This document shows positions 1-8,199 of a stretch of DNA of 64,000 nucleotides, piece by piece. The position numbers were made by a program, and so were the translations under genes. The stretch covers positions 62,001 through 126,000 of the forward strand of contig JAXDJH010000022.1 of the NCBI GenBank assembly GCA_034663635.1, read 5' to 3'. Origin of the DNA: JAXDJH01 sp034663635. Lineage in GTDB: Bacteria; Actinomycetota; CADDZG01; WHSQ01. The stretch's first letter is position 1, and each line of letters begins with the position of its first letter. Below the pieces are notes generated by a model. It did no database searches. It was not told the DNA's origin and saw only the letters and a program-made list of their open reading frames with translations.

Positions 1-1
1 A

Positions 2-280
2 GCGCGCTGCGACCATCTGAAGAGTCCGAGCGCGCGGCTCAACAATCACAACCTCCAGCGCATGAACCTCGCGAACCAGTTCTATCTCCACCGCAAGCTG
101 ATGCCCCAGGACGCGCGCCACAAGGCCGCGTTGTGGTGGGCGTGGCTGGGCTTGTTCATCCTGAACATCGGGAAGGCTGCGCAGACGCGCGACCCCGGCC
201 TCGTTACGGGGATGCTTGCGGGAGCGTGGGAGCAAGCGCGCGGCAAGGGCCTCGTCGACCCAGCGACTGAGAAACGCTAG
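2..280 (+). CDS. C-terminal end of a probable family 2 glycosyltransferase (5' truncated)
   Basis: The frame is open to the left edge of the window, so only about 92 C-terminal residues are seen, ending at a TAG directly followed by the next ATG. The visible part has a basic, Asn-rich stretch (LNNHNLQRMN), a Tyr/His segment (FYLHRKLMP) and one hydrophobic segment (ALWWAWLGLFILNIG). This layout resembles the tails of family 2 glycosyltransferases that end in a membrane-associated helix. It abuts a CDP-alcohol phosphotransferase with zero spacing, which suggests one envelope-glycan operon. No catalytic motif is inside the window, so the assignment rests on tail resemblance and context. Confidence 0.4.
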   Translation, partial: ARCDHLKSPSARLNNHNLQRMNLANQFYLHRKLMPQDARHKAALWWAWLGLFILNIGKAAQTRDPGLVTGMLAGAWEQARGKGLVDPATEKR

Positions 281-985
281 ATGGGTTTCGAGGCGGACGA
301 GCGCGGCGCCAAGAAGCGCGACTACTGGTTCACGGTCCTTCTGACCGACCCGGTCGCGGTGCCGATCACGAACTTCCTGGCGAAGCGCAAGCTCATGACG
401 CCGAACCAAGTCACGATCCTGGCCTTGATCTTCGGGCTCTCGACCGGAGCGTTCTTCGCGACGGGGGAGCGCTGGGGGCTGATCGCAGGAGCTATCGCGT
501 TCTATCTCGCCTTCGTCTTCGACTGCGTCGACGGCAAGTTGGCCAGAGCTACGGGCATCACGAGCGACAAGGGCCAGGCCTTGGATGCGCTTGCCGACGG
601 CGGACGGCGCGCGAGCGCAAGCCTGGGCCTGCTTATTGCGGCCGCCAACGCGATTGAACCGTGCAGTGACTTACTCGTGCAGCGAAACCTCTGCTTCCCC
701 GTCAGCCGTGGGAATCTGGTGGTGATCATCTTGTACGTCGTGCTCGCGTACTACTTCCTCGAGATCTCCGGCGCCGATAAAGGCGATCCTCCCGGAGGAG
801 TGCGTGGCTCGTGGTCCCAAGCACTTGCGAAGCGCCGGCTGCTCCCGAATCCCGGGATGCCCGACGTCCAGGCGATCGTCTTCATCTTCGGCCCCCTCAC
901 TGGTTTCGTCGTTCCAGCTCTCTGTGTCGGCATCGCGATGGTCGGCGTCGCTATCCTGCTGACCGTGCGAAGGAGATTGCGTTGA
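281..985 (+). CDS. CDP-alcohol phosphatidyltransferase family membrane protein
   Basis: This 234-residue protein carries the complete CDP-alcohol phosphotransferase signature D-x2-D-G-x2-A-R-x8-G-x3-D-x3-D: Asp81, Asp84, Gly85, Ala88, Arg89, Gly98, Asp102 and Asp106. Enzymes of this family transfer a phospho-alcohol from a CDP-activated donor to a hydroxyl acceptor at the cytoplasmic membrane, using divalent metal held by the Asp residues. Several hydrophobic helices follow the motif, and the last ends in a basic tail (RRRLR). The stop codon overlaps the TTG start of the next gene (TTGA), so the two are translationally coupled. The substrate cannot be read from sequence. A nearby AlkP-fold enzyme and the G1P dehydrogenase/nucleotidyltransferase pair at 9.8-11.6 kb make a glycan or polyol-phosphate role as likely as phospholipid synthesis. 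Confidence 0.85.
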   Translation: MGFEADERGAKKRDYWFTVLLTDPVAVPITNFLAKRKLMTPNQVTILALIFGLSTGAFFATGERWGLIAGAIAFYLAFVFDCVDGKLARATGITSDKGQALDALADGGRRASASLGLLIAAANAIEPCSDLLVQRNLCFPVSRGNLVVIILYVVLAYYFLEISGADKGDPPGGVRGSWSQALAKRRLLPNPGMPDVQAIVFIFGPLTGFVVPALCVGIAMVGVAILLTVRRRLR

Positions 986-2598
986 GCCGCGTGCTGATGC
1001 TTGGGCTCGATGGGGCCACTTACAACGTTCTCGATCCGGCTTTCGAGGCCGGACACATGCCGCGCTACAAGGTCCTGCTCGACCGGAGTGCGTCTGGCAT
1101 CCTCGAATCGACGATCCCTCCGTACACGCCGCCGGGCTGGACGTCGATCTTCACCGGAGTCAATCCGGGCAAGCACGGGATATTCGGGTTCACGCTCGGC
1201 AACGTGCAGCAGCGCAAAGGCCTCGTTCAACTCGACAAGGTGAAGGCTCCCGCGATCTGGAACGCGGCGAACGCCCAAGGCAAACGGATCGGCCTTTTCA
1301 ACATCCCGATGACGTATCCGGCCCCCGTCGTGGACGGCTGGTCCGTGTCGGGCATGTTGACGCCGGAGGGCGGGGGAGAGACTCCCGAGAACTTCACGCA
1401 TCCGAAGGAGCTCCGCGACGACATCATCAAGGCCGCGGGCACCTACGAGATCGACATCGAGGTCAATTACGACGAGGACTGGAAGTCGACCGAGATCATC
1501 GAGCGGCTCTCGCGAAACCTCGCGCTCAAGCGCAAGGCCCTGAAGCACCTCCTGGCCACCGACGGTGATCTGCCGATCCTGTTCGCCGTTCTGGAGGCGC
1601 CCGACCGCCTCATGCACGTGCACTACAAGTACATCGATCCCCGCGAGGAGCACTACAACCGTCCCGAGGCAAAAGCCATCCGCGAGCGCGCTTGGGCCTT
1701 CTTCGACGAGATGGACGAGGTCATCGGCGACCTGCTCGAGTGGGCCGGCGACGACGCCTACGTCATCACGATGTCCGATCACGGCTTCGGCCCCAAGGAC
1801 AAGAGCGTGAACGTCAACGTCGCGCTGCGCGAGTGGGGACTTCTCAACGTCGGCGGCGCGGGCGCGATGACGAAGTCCGCGGGTCTCCGGAAGGTCGCTC
1901 GCCGGGCCAAGCAGGTCCTCCCCAAATCCGTATGGCAGAAGGCCAAGGGCGCGGCCCAATCGTCGATCGACTGGAGCAAGACGAAAGCGTTCTCGGGCCC
2001 GATCCCGCAGCAGGGCATCTACATCAACCTCGCGGGCCGCGAGCCGAACGGCATCGTGCCCGAGAGCGAATACGAGAGCGTCCGCGACGACATCATCAGC
2101 CGGTTCAGTGCCCTCATCGATCCCGACGACGGCAAGCCGGTCGCCGATCGCATCTACAAGCGTGAGGAAGTAGTGCACGGGCCCGAAGCCAAGGATGCAC
2201 CCGACATCTTTCCGGTGTGCCGCGGCTACTCCTACGAACTGTCGGACGGCACTTACTCGCCGGGGATCCTCGACGACTATCGCAAACTCCCGCGCGGCTT
2301 TCACCAGATCGATGGGATCTTCGGCATCGCCGGGCCGGGCGTTGAACCGGCGAGCGACCTCAAGGCGCATCTCTACGACATCACGCCGACCGCTCTGTAC
2401 CTCGCGGGTCTGAAGATCCCCGTGATGGACGGCAAGGTTCTGACCGATTTCCTTCCGAAGAGTCTCGTGAATGAACAGCCCCCGCAGATCGAAGCGATGC
2501 AGCTTCCGCTCGCGGGCGAAGGCGCGGAGGCGAAGCCTTATTCGGCCGAAGAGGAAGCCCAGATAGAGGAGTCGTTACGAAACCTCGGCTACCTCTAA
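982..2598 (+). CDS. AlkP-superfamily phosphodiesterase/nucleotide pyrophosphatase-like protein (paralogue 1)
   Basis: The start is TTG at 982: AGGAG lies at 971-975 with a 6-nt spacer, and the codon overlaps the previous stop (TTGA). The 538-residue product has the type I phosphodiesterase/alkaline phosphatase layout. A metal-binding Asp sits near the N-terminus (GLDGAT, Asp10), the nucleophile region is YTPPGWTS (Thr49), then GVNPGKHGI, and a second metal site is MSDHGFG (Asp266, His267). It ends in LRNLGYL, a tail seen on many enzymes of this group. No signal peptide is visible, so it is probably cytoplasmic or membrane-associated. Family members cleave phosphodiester or phosphomonoester bonds; the substrate here is unknown. 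A close paralogue lies at 8200-9804 on the other strand. Confidence 0.85.
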   Translation: MSRVLMLGLDGATYNVLDPAFEAGHMPRYKVLLDRSASGILESTIPPYTPPGWTSIFTGVNPGKHGIFGFTLGNVQQRKGLVQLDKVKAPAIWNAANAQGKRIGLFNIPMTYPAPVVDGWSVSGMLTPEGGGETPENFTHPKELRDDIIKAAGTYEIDIEVNYDEDWKSTEIIERLSRNLALKRKALKHLLATDGDLPILFAVLEAPDRLMHVHYKYIDPREEHYNRPEAKAIRERAWAFFDEMDEVIGDLLEWAGDDAYVITMSDHGFGPKDKSVNVNVALREWGLLNVGGAGAMTKSAGLRKVARRAKQVLPKSVWQKAKGAAQSSIDWSKTKAFSGPIPQQGIYINLAGREPNGIVPESEYESVRDDIISRFSALIDPDDGKPVADRIYKREEVVHGPEAKDAPDIFPVCRGYSYELSDGTYSPGILDDYRKLPRGFHQIDGIFGIAGPGVEPASDLKAHLYDITPTALYLAGLKIPVMDGKVLTDFLPKSLVNEQPPQIEAMQLPLAGEGAEAKPYSAEEEAQIEESLRNLGYL

Positions 2599-3893
2599 CA
2601 CTGGCGGCCTGCACGACGGCGGCCTTCCTCCTGGCCGCGTGCCCTCAGGAGCAGGCGCTTCCTCCAGCGACTCCGGAAGCGGAACCGAAGGTTCCGATAG
2701 AAAAAGTCGTCTTCATCGTCAAAGAGAACCGGACGTTCGACAACATGTTCGGACGGTTCCCCGGCGCCGAGGGAACTACCACCGCCACACTGTCGACCGG
2801 CGAGACGGTCCCTCTGACCAGGGCCCCCGACTCCTATCAGCACGACATCGGCCACGATTTCTTCTCCGGCCTTCGAGTGGTCAACGGCGGAGCGATGGAC
2901 GGGTTCGATCTCATCCCGGGTGGTCGCGACGGATCTCCGTTCACGCAGTATCGAAAGGCCGATATCCCCGGGTACTGGCGGTACGCGCAGGAGTTCGTGC
3001 TCGCGGACCACATGTACTCGTCGATGTACGGCCCGACCATCCCGGAGCACATGTTCACGGTCGCCGCAACGGCGGGCCGGATCGTGAGCAACAAGCTCAC
3101 ACCGGAGGACGGCGACGGCCTCTACTGCGAAGACGTCAGGGAGCGGTTCTACAAACTGCAGAAACACCCTGACCTCATCAAGTGGGAACGCAACGTCCAG
3201 ATCAAACGCATCGAGCAACTATTGAAGGCGGTGCAAGCGTGCATCGACGTCGACACGATCTTCCCGGAGCTCGAGGACGCCGGTGTCAGCTGGCACTACT
3301 ACGGTCAACGCACGCAGTTCCACAACGCTCTGCTCGCCATCGACGAGATCCGCAACACGTCTCGTTGGGACAACGTCGTCGATCCCGCTCGTTTCATCGA
3401 AGACGCTCGTGCGGGCGAGCTACCTCAGGTCTCCTACGTTCTGCCCCCGACTGTGTTCAACGATCATCCGCATTCCCCCGATCGAAGCATGTGCGTCGGA
3501 GAGAACTGGTCCATCCGGCAGATCAACGCCGTGATGAAGGGGCCGGATTGGGACCACACGGCGATCTTCGTCACCTGGGACGACTTCGGGGGTCTCTACG
3601 ACCACGTCGAGCCACCCGTCGTCGACGACATGGGCCTCGGCCCCCGGGTCCCCTTGCTGGTTATCTCCCCCTACGCCAAGCCCGGCCATATCAGCCATAC
3701 GACCTACGAGTTCTCGTCGTTCCTGGCTTTTCTCGAACGGCTCTTCGACGTGGCTCCATTGACGGCCAGGGATCGAAACGCCAACGACCTATTCGACGCC
3801 TTCGATTTCTCTCAGGAGCCGAACGAGCCACTGATTCAGGAGCCGAGGCCGGAGAGTGGACCCGCAGCTCATCCGGTATGTAGAGGGATCTAG
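2577..3893 (+). CDS. Lipoprotein phosphoesterase of the phospholipase C/acid phosphatase family (PF04185)
   Basis: The core motifs of bacterial phospholipase C/acid phosphatases are present: ENRTFDNMFG near residue 50, MCVGENW, and TWDDFGGLYDHV with the metal-binding Asp/His residues. The start is unusual. The first in-frame ATG (2745) lies inside the conserved ENRTFDNMFG block, and no GTG or TTG lies upstream. Reading from ACG at 2577, preceded by AGAGGAG at 2565-2571, gives a textbook lipoprotein signal (MKPRLPLTLAAC...LLAAC) with the lipobox cysteine at residue 22. The mature enzyme would be anchored outside the membrane and act on phospholipids or phosphomonoesters. It overlaps the end of the AlkP-like gene by 22 nt. 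The family call is firm; the start codon is inferred. Confidence 0.8.
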   Translation, partial: TKPRLPLTLAACTTAAFLLAACPQEQALPPATPEAEPKVPIEKVVFIVKENRTFDNMFGRFPGAEGTTTATLSTGETVPLTRAPDSYQHDIGHDFFSGLRVVNGGAMDGFDLIPGGRDGSPFTQYRKADIPGYWRYAQEFVLADHMYSSMYGPTIPEHMFTVAATAGRIVSNKLTPEDGDGLYCEDVRERFYKLQKHPDLIKWERNVQIKRIEQLLKAVQACIDVDTIFPELEDAGVSWHYYGQRTQFHNALLAIDEIRNTSRWDNVVDPARFIEDARAGELPQVSYVLPPTVFNDHPHSPDRSMCVGENWSIRQINAVMKGPDWDHTAIFVTWDDFGGLYDHVEPPVVDDMGLGPRVPLLVISPYAKPGHISHTTYEFSSFLAFLERLFDVAPLTARDRNANDLFDAFDFSQEPNEPLIQEPRPESGPAAHPVCRGI

Positions 3894-3903
3894 GATCCTT
3901 CAC

Positions 3904-4317
3904 ATGGCCACCACATCGACCCGCAGTCCCGTCCAACTTTTCGCGACGGTGATGGGGGCCGTGTATCTGCTCATCGGGATCCTGGGCTTTTTCGTGGCTA
4001 ATAAGTTCACCGGAGGGTCGGCCGACGACAAGCTGATTTTTTTCCCGGTCAACCATCTGCACAACGTCGTCCATCTGGCCATCGGCGCCGCCTGGCTGGC
4101 TTCGGCTCGGAGTCTCCTAACGGCGAAGCAGGTGAGTCTCGCGATCGGAGTCGCTTATCTCCTGGTCGCCGCCCTCGGGTTCGTGGCCAAAGACTTCATG
4201 AGCGACCTACTGAATATCGAGACGGCCGACAACTTCCTGCACCTCGTATCGGGCGCACTCGGCGTGTACTTCGGAACCGTGGGGGCGGCAGCGACGCCGG
4301 CGACCCCGCCCGCCTAG
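3904..4317 (+). CDS. DUF4383-type small membrane protein
   Basis: I chose ATG 3904 because AGGA at 3892-3895 sits 8 nt upstream; an in-frame ATG at 3856 would overlap the previous gene. The 137-residue product has four hydrophobic segments (AVYLLIGILGFFVA, VVHLAIGAAWLA, AIGVAYLLVAALGFV and the last around LVSGALGVYFGTVG). Conserved-looking His and Asn residues occur between them (FPVNHLHNVVHLAIGA, DNFLHLVSG). This matches the DUF4383 family of actinobacterial membrane proteins, whose function is not established. Its TAG stop shares a CTAG with the stop of the convergent ACT-domain gene. Confidence 0.75.
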   Translation: MATTSTRSPVQLFATVMGAVYLLIGILGFFVANKFTGGSADDKLIFFPVNHLHNVVHLAIGAAWLASARSLLTAKQVSLAIGVAYLLVAALGFVAKDFMSDLLNIETADNFLHLVSGALGVYFGTVGAAATPATPPA

Positions 4318-4688
4318 CTCTTAGCCGCCTCGAGGTCATCGACCGCGAACAGCACCTCGGTTTCGCCGCCGCCGCGCTTAACAACGTAAGCCGCGCTGAT
4401 ATCGACGCCCCGGACGGTTAGCTCCCGGCAGAATCGACCCAGCTCTCCGGGGCGATCGTCGAGGGTTGCCGTCATCACGGGCCGAACCTGTTCGACCTTG
4501 AAGCCTGTGGACTGAAGCAGCTCGGCGGCGTCCTCGCCGTCGTCGACGACGAGATGAACGAATCCGGTCCCGTTGTGGGTGGAGGCCGAGAGAGTCTCGA
4601 TGTTGACGCCCGCTCCGCCGAGCAGCTCGCCGAGCTCCGCGAGGGCCCCCGGCTTGTCGTCGACGATGACGATCATCTCTTCGAGCAC
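4314..4688 (-). CDS. Tandem ACT-domain regulatory protein
   Basis: The 124-residue protein is made of two ACT modules. The first begins MIVIVDDKPGALAELGELL and the second MTATLDDRPGELGRFCREL; each has the Asp-x-Pro-Gly turn that lines an amino-acid-binding site between paired ACT domains. ACT proteins of this size usually sense a small ligand such as an amino acid and have no catalytic domain of their own. The start is GTG at 4688; an ATG at 4676 would remove only four residues. The gene is flanked by unrelated genes, so its partner is unknown. The stop codon overlaps that of the convergent DUF4383 gene by 4 nt. Confidence 0.75.
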   Translation of the reverse strand: MLEEMIVIVDDKPGALAELGELLGGAGVNIETLSASTHNGTGFVHLVVDDGEDAAELLQSTGFKVEQVRPVMTATLDDRPGELGRFCRELTVRGVDISAAYVVKRGGGETEVLFAVDDLEAAKS

Positions 4689-4718
4689 GGGTCGAGATTA
4701 CTCCTGTGAAGGACGCGC

Positions 4719-6740
4719 ATGAAGAGGCCAGCAGGATTGGCGCATGTGGTGAAGAATGAGTACTCTGCCGCCAGCAAGGCGGGCAGTTTCTGGCTGGGGA
4801 TCCATGGTTGGGTTGGGGGAATACTGACTAGCAAGCTTTCGCGGGGTCTGGACGACGCGGCCCGCTACCAGGCTTTATTCATCGATAATCCCGATGCGGT
4901 TTTCTGGTTAGACCCAGAAGGTCTTTTCACGGAAGTGAATCCCGCAGGCGAGGCGATGGTGGATTGCCCGCGCTCGGACATCCTCGGCCGGCACTTCCAG
5001 ACTCTGGTTGTCGATCGGGATTTAGACCGCGCCGCTGGGTTGTTCGAGGAACTGTTGACCCAAACCCCTCTCAAGAACGAGATCTTCACTATCCGCAGGG
5101 CCGATGGGGCTGAAGTCCGCGTCGACGTCTGCGCATTTCCCGTGGTCATCGAGGGCGATGTGGTGGGGCTTTGGGGCGTCGCTCGCGACGTCACGGTAGC
5201 CGAGCGCGACAAACAAGCTCTGACCCAAAGCCAAGAACTGTTGCTCCAGTTGACCGACAACATCAGCGAGGTCTTCTATCTGAGCAGCGTCGACTATCTC
5301 AAGACCATTTTCGTGAGTCCCGCATTCGAGGAGATCTGGGGCCAGCCCGTCGAAACAGTCCACGCGGACCCTCTGTCTCGGTTCCAGCGGATCCATTCTG
5401 AGGATCTCGAGCGAGTACGCACCTCGCTCTTGAAACATCGGATCGTGGCTCCCTTCGAGATCGAATACCGGGTCGTGCGCCCCGATGGTTCGGTTCGTTG
5501 GGTGCAGGAGCGAGGGTTCCCCGTCCCGGGAGACGACGGTGACGTAGTACGCGTGGCAGGGACTATCACCGACATCACGGAGCGCAAGCTCCTGGAGGAA
5601 CAACTTCTCCAATCTCAGAAGATGGAATCGATCGGCCGCTTGGCAGGCGGGGTCGCTCACGACTTCAACAACCTCCTGATGGTTGTGCTCAATTCTGCGA
5701 GGTTCGTACAGGAAGCCTTAGAGGAAGAGCATCCAGCCCGAGCCGACGTTCACAACATCGTCGAGGCGGGGGAGCGCGGCGCTCACTTGGTCCGGCAGTT
5801 GCTGACTTACAGTCGCAAGCAGATCGTCACACCCGAGACCCTTAGCGTTAATGACACTCTGAGAGATATCTCTGGGATGCTGGACCGCACCATCGGTGAA
5901 GACGTTCAGCTCTCTTGGAAGCTGGCGGACGATCTGGACGACACTCGCATCGATCCGAACCAGCTCGTCCAGGTGATGTTGAACCTCGCGGTCAACGCAC
6001 GAGATGCGATGCCGACCGGAGGCACGATCGGTATCGAGACGCTGAATGTGAAGATCGCAAGCGAGTTCCCAGGACATGCTGATGTCACCCCCGGTCGCTA
6101 CGTGTGCATAGCCGTCAGCGATACCGGCCAGGGGATGTCACGCGATGTCTCGTCTCAGATCTTCGAACCGTTCTTCACCACCAAACCAAAAGCGGAGGCG
6201 ACCGGGCTCGGTCTTTCGATGGTGTACGGGATCGTGACACAGGCGGGCGGCCACGTGAACGTCTACAGCGAGAAAGGCGTGGGCACAACGTTCAAGATCT
6301 ATCTGCCGGTCGTCGACCCAAAAAAGACGATCGACCTGGCAGAGGGGACTCGCCCAGCCGAGGGGAAGGGCAGGATCGTCCTTATCGCAGAGGATGACGA
6401 GGCGATAGGAGCGCTCACCCGCAAGATCCTCCAACGTCATGGCTACACCGTTCTGAATGCATCGTCCGGGAAACAAGCGTTGGAGCGGAGCGATGCTCAT
6501 TCGGGCAAGATCCATCTCCTGCTAGCGGATGTCGTGATGCCTGGGATGTCGGGCCGCGAGTTGGCGAGCCACGTCAAGATCCGAAGGCCCGATACGCGGA
6601 TCGTTTATATGTCGGGCTACACGGCCGACATGATCGGGCGACACGGGATCCTCACCAGCGATGAGAACTACATCCAGAAGCCCTTCACTGCCGACGAGCT
6701 CCTTAGAAAGCTCGACGAGGTCCTCAGCCGGACGAGCTAG
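4719..6740 (+). CDS. Hybrid sensor histidine kinase (PAS-PAS-HisKA-HATPase-REC)
   Basis: GAAGGA at 4708-4713 supports ATG 4719. The 673-residue soluble protein has two PAS domains: about residues 45-165, and 175-290 ending in the PAC-like GTITDITERK. Next come a HisKA domain with the phosphoacceptor in VAHDFNNLL (His314) and an HATPase domain with N-box (LNLAVNARDA), G1 (DTGQGM) and G2 (GLGLSMVYG). The C-terminal receiver domain has the acidic pair Asp559/Asp560 and phospho-acceptor Asp604 (ADVVMPGMSG). No transmembrane helix is visible, so it probably senses an intracellular signal through PAS. No response regulator or phosphotransfer partner is adjacent, so it is an orphan. Its stop overlaps that of the convergent sugar transferase. 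Confidence 0.9.
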   Translation: MKRPAGLAHVVKNEYSAASKAGSFWLGIHGWVGGILTSKLSRGLDDAARYQALFIDNPDAVFWLDPEGLFTEVNPAGEAMVDCPRSDILGRHFQTLVVDRDLDRAAGLFEELLTQTPLKNEIFTIRRADGAEVRVDVCAFPVVIEGDVVGLWGVARDVTVAERDKQALTQSQELLLQLTDNISEVFYLSSVDYLKTIFVSPAFEEIWGQPVETVHADPLSRFQRIHSEDLERVRTSLLKHRIVAPFEIEYRVVRPDGSVRWVQERGFPVPGDDGDVVRVAGTITDITERKLLEEQLLQSQKMESIGRLAGGVAHDFNNLLMVVLNSARFVQEALEEEHPARADVHNIVEAGERGAHLVRQLLTYSRKQIVTPETLSVNDTLRDISGMLDRTIGEDVQLSWKLADDLDDTRIDPNQLVQVMLNLAVNARDAMPTGGTIGIETLNVKIASEFPGHADVTPGRYVCIAVSDTGQGMSRDVSSQIFEPFFTTKPKAEATGLGLSMVYGIVTQAGGHVNVYSEKGVGTTFKIYLPVVDPKKTIDLAEGTRPAEGKGRIVLIAEDDEAIGALTRKILQRHGYTVLNASSGKQALERSDAHSGKIHLLLADVVMPGMSGRELASHVKIRRPDTRIVYMSGYTADMIGRHGILTSDENYIQKPFTADELLRKLDEVLSRTS

Positions 6741-8191
6741 TGAGCCCCTTCGGCGCCGAACACGGCCCTGAACGTGCGCCACAGGATCCATAGGTCGAGC
6801 GAGAGAGACCAGTTCTGGATGTAGAAGAGGTCGTATCGAACGTAGTCCGAGAAGCTCGTCTCCGTCCTGCCGCTCACCTGCCAGAGCCCGGACATCCCAG
6901 GTCTGACCTTCAAGCGATTGCGCACCCAGTCGTCGTACTGCTCAACCTCCGACGGGAGGGCGGGCCGCGGGCCGACGAGGCTCATCTCGCCTTTAAGCAC
7001 GTTCCATAGTTGCGGGAGCTCATCGAACGAGTAGCGACGCAACGTCGCCCCTACCTTCGTTACTCGCGGATCGTCTTTCAGCTTGAAGAGGAGACCCGGG
7101 CCCTCCGACATGTGCTCTAGCTCGGCCTTCCGGTCCTCGGCGTCGATGTACATCGAGCGGAATTTCCACACTTCGAAGTGCTCGCCATCTCGGCCGACCC
7201 GGACCTGTCTGAAGAAAACGGGGCCGGGGGAATCGCGCCTGATCCGTAGTGCGATCACAGCGAGGAGGGGCGACAGGAACAGAAGGCCGAGCCCCGCCCC
7301 CAGGACATCGAGCCCACGCTTCAGCGTGCGTTGCAGCCGGTCCATGCCGGTGCGTCGCACGTATAGGAGAGGCACGCCGGCGACCGATTGCACCGTCATG
7401 CGGGACGCCATGAGATCGATAGTCCCCGAAGTCACCTGGAGGTCGACATCCATGTCTTGCAGTTCCCAGAACAGCCGGTTCAACCTCGGCGTCTCGAAGG
7501 CGGAAGCCGCGACGAGCACGAGAGTCGCCCGATTCGAGTAGATGAGATCGCGGAGATCGCTCGTCGAGCCGATGACCGAATGACCGTCTACCTCCTGCCC
7601 GACCGGCAATTCATCGTCGACGAATCCGAGGATCTTGTAGCCGAGCCATCCCTCCCGCTCGAGCGTGCGCGCCACGGTCCGGGCTTCATGGTTAGACCCC
7701 AACACGATCGTTCGCGTCGTGTCTCCGCCTCGCCGGCGCATGAAGTGCAGGACCTTGCGGATCACGAGCCGTTCGCCCCCGACCATCACGAAACCGCTGC
7801 CCATTGCTAGGAGAGCCCACCCTCTTGCGAGGTTGAGGTTGAGCGCAGAGTCGACGATGAAAACCACAACGGTCCCTGCGACGACGCCGTGGAAAACCTG
7901 TTTGAACTCGTTCACGGGCCCGAGTACCTGACGAGGCTCGTATAGGCCGTAGACGTAGAACAGGAGGAGCCACACGGGGACCGCCGCGAGGGTGATCATC
8001 GTGTAGTCGTATTTGGCCGCGGGAGCGCCGCTCATGATCTCGAAACGGATCGTCGACGCGAGGAAGAACGCAGCCGAGATAGCCATCGCGTCGGCCACGA
8101 CGCGAAGAGCTATCCGTTTGGCGCTGCGTTTCTGGAGAGGTTGCCGGACCACCGCCCCTTCGGGTTCGACGGCCTGAGCGGGCTGAGCCAT
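6737..8191 (-). CDS. Polyprenyl glycosylphosphotransferase (WcaJ/WbaP-like initiating sugar transferase)
   Basis: The 484-residue protein has the two-part architecture of polyisoprenyl-phosphate hexose-1-phosphate transferases. The N-terminal half has about four membrane helices and a Rossmann-like CoA-binding region (IVLGSNHEAR). The C-terminal bacterial sugar transferase domain begins with a further membrane segment near residue 290 and contains KFRSM, the DELPQLWNVLKGEMSLVGPR block and GLWQVSGR. Such enzymes load the first sugar-phosphate onto undecaprenyl phosphate and so start polysaccharide assembly at the inner membrane. GGGAGG lies just upstream of the ATG, inside the end of the preceding AlkP-like gene 8 nt away, so the genes are co-transcribed. 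Confidence 0.9.
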   Translation of the reverse strand: MAQPAQAVEPEGAVVRQPLQKRSAKRIALRVVADAMAISAAFFLASTIRFEIMSGAPAAKYDYTMITLAAVPVWLLLFYVYGLYEPRQVLGPVNEFKQVFHGVVAGTVVVFIVDSALNLNLARGWALLAMGSGFVMVGGERLVIRKVLHFMRRRGGDTTRTIVLGSNHEARTVARTLEREGWLGYKILGFVDDELPVGQEVDGHSVIGSTSDLRDLIYSNRATLVLVAASAFETPRLNRLFWELQDMDVDLQVTSGTIDLMASRMTVQSVAGVPLLYVRRTGMDRLQRTLKRGLDVLGAGLGLLFLSPLLAVIALRIRRDSPGPVFFRQVRVGRDGEHFEVWKFRSMYIDAEDRKAELEHMSEGPGLLFKLKDDPRVTKVGATLRRYSFDELPQLWNVLKGEMSLVGPRPALPSEVEQYDDWVRNRLKVRPGMSGLWQVSGRTETSFSDYVRYDLFYIQNWSLSLDLWILWRTFRAVFGAEGAH

Positions 8192-8199
8192 GGTCCTCC

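Noticed and set aside
751..2370. Long minus-strand frame over the AlkP-like gene (and others such as 24732-25802 and 30158-31390 on the plus strand)
   Set aside because: These are antisense shadows of real genes in high-GC DNA. They lack ribosome-binding sites and protein-family motifs, while the opposite strand encodes complete known proteins.
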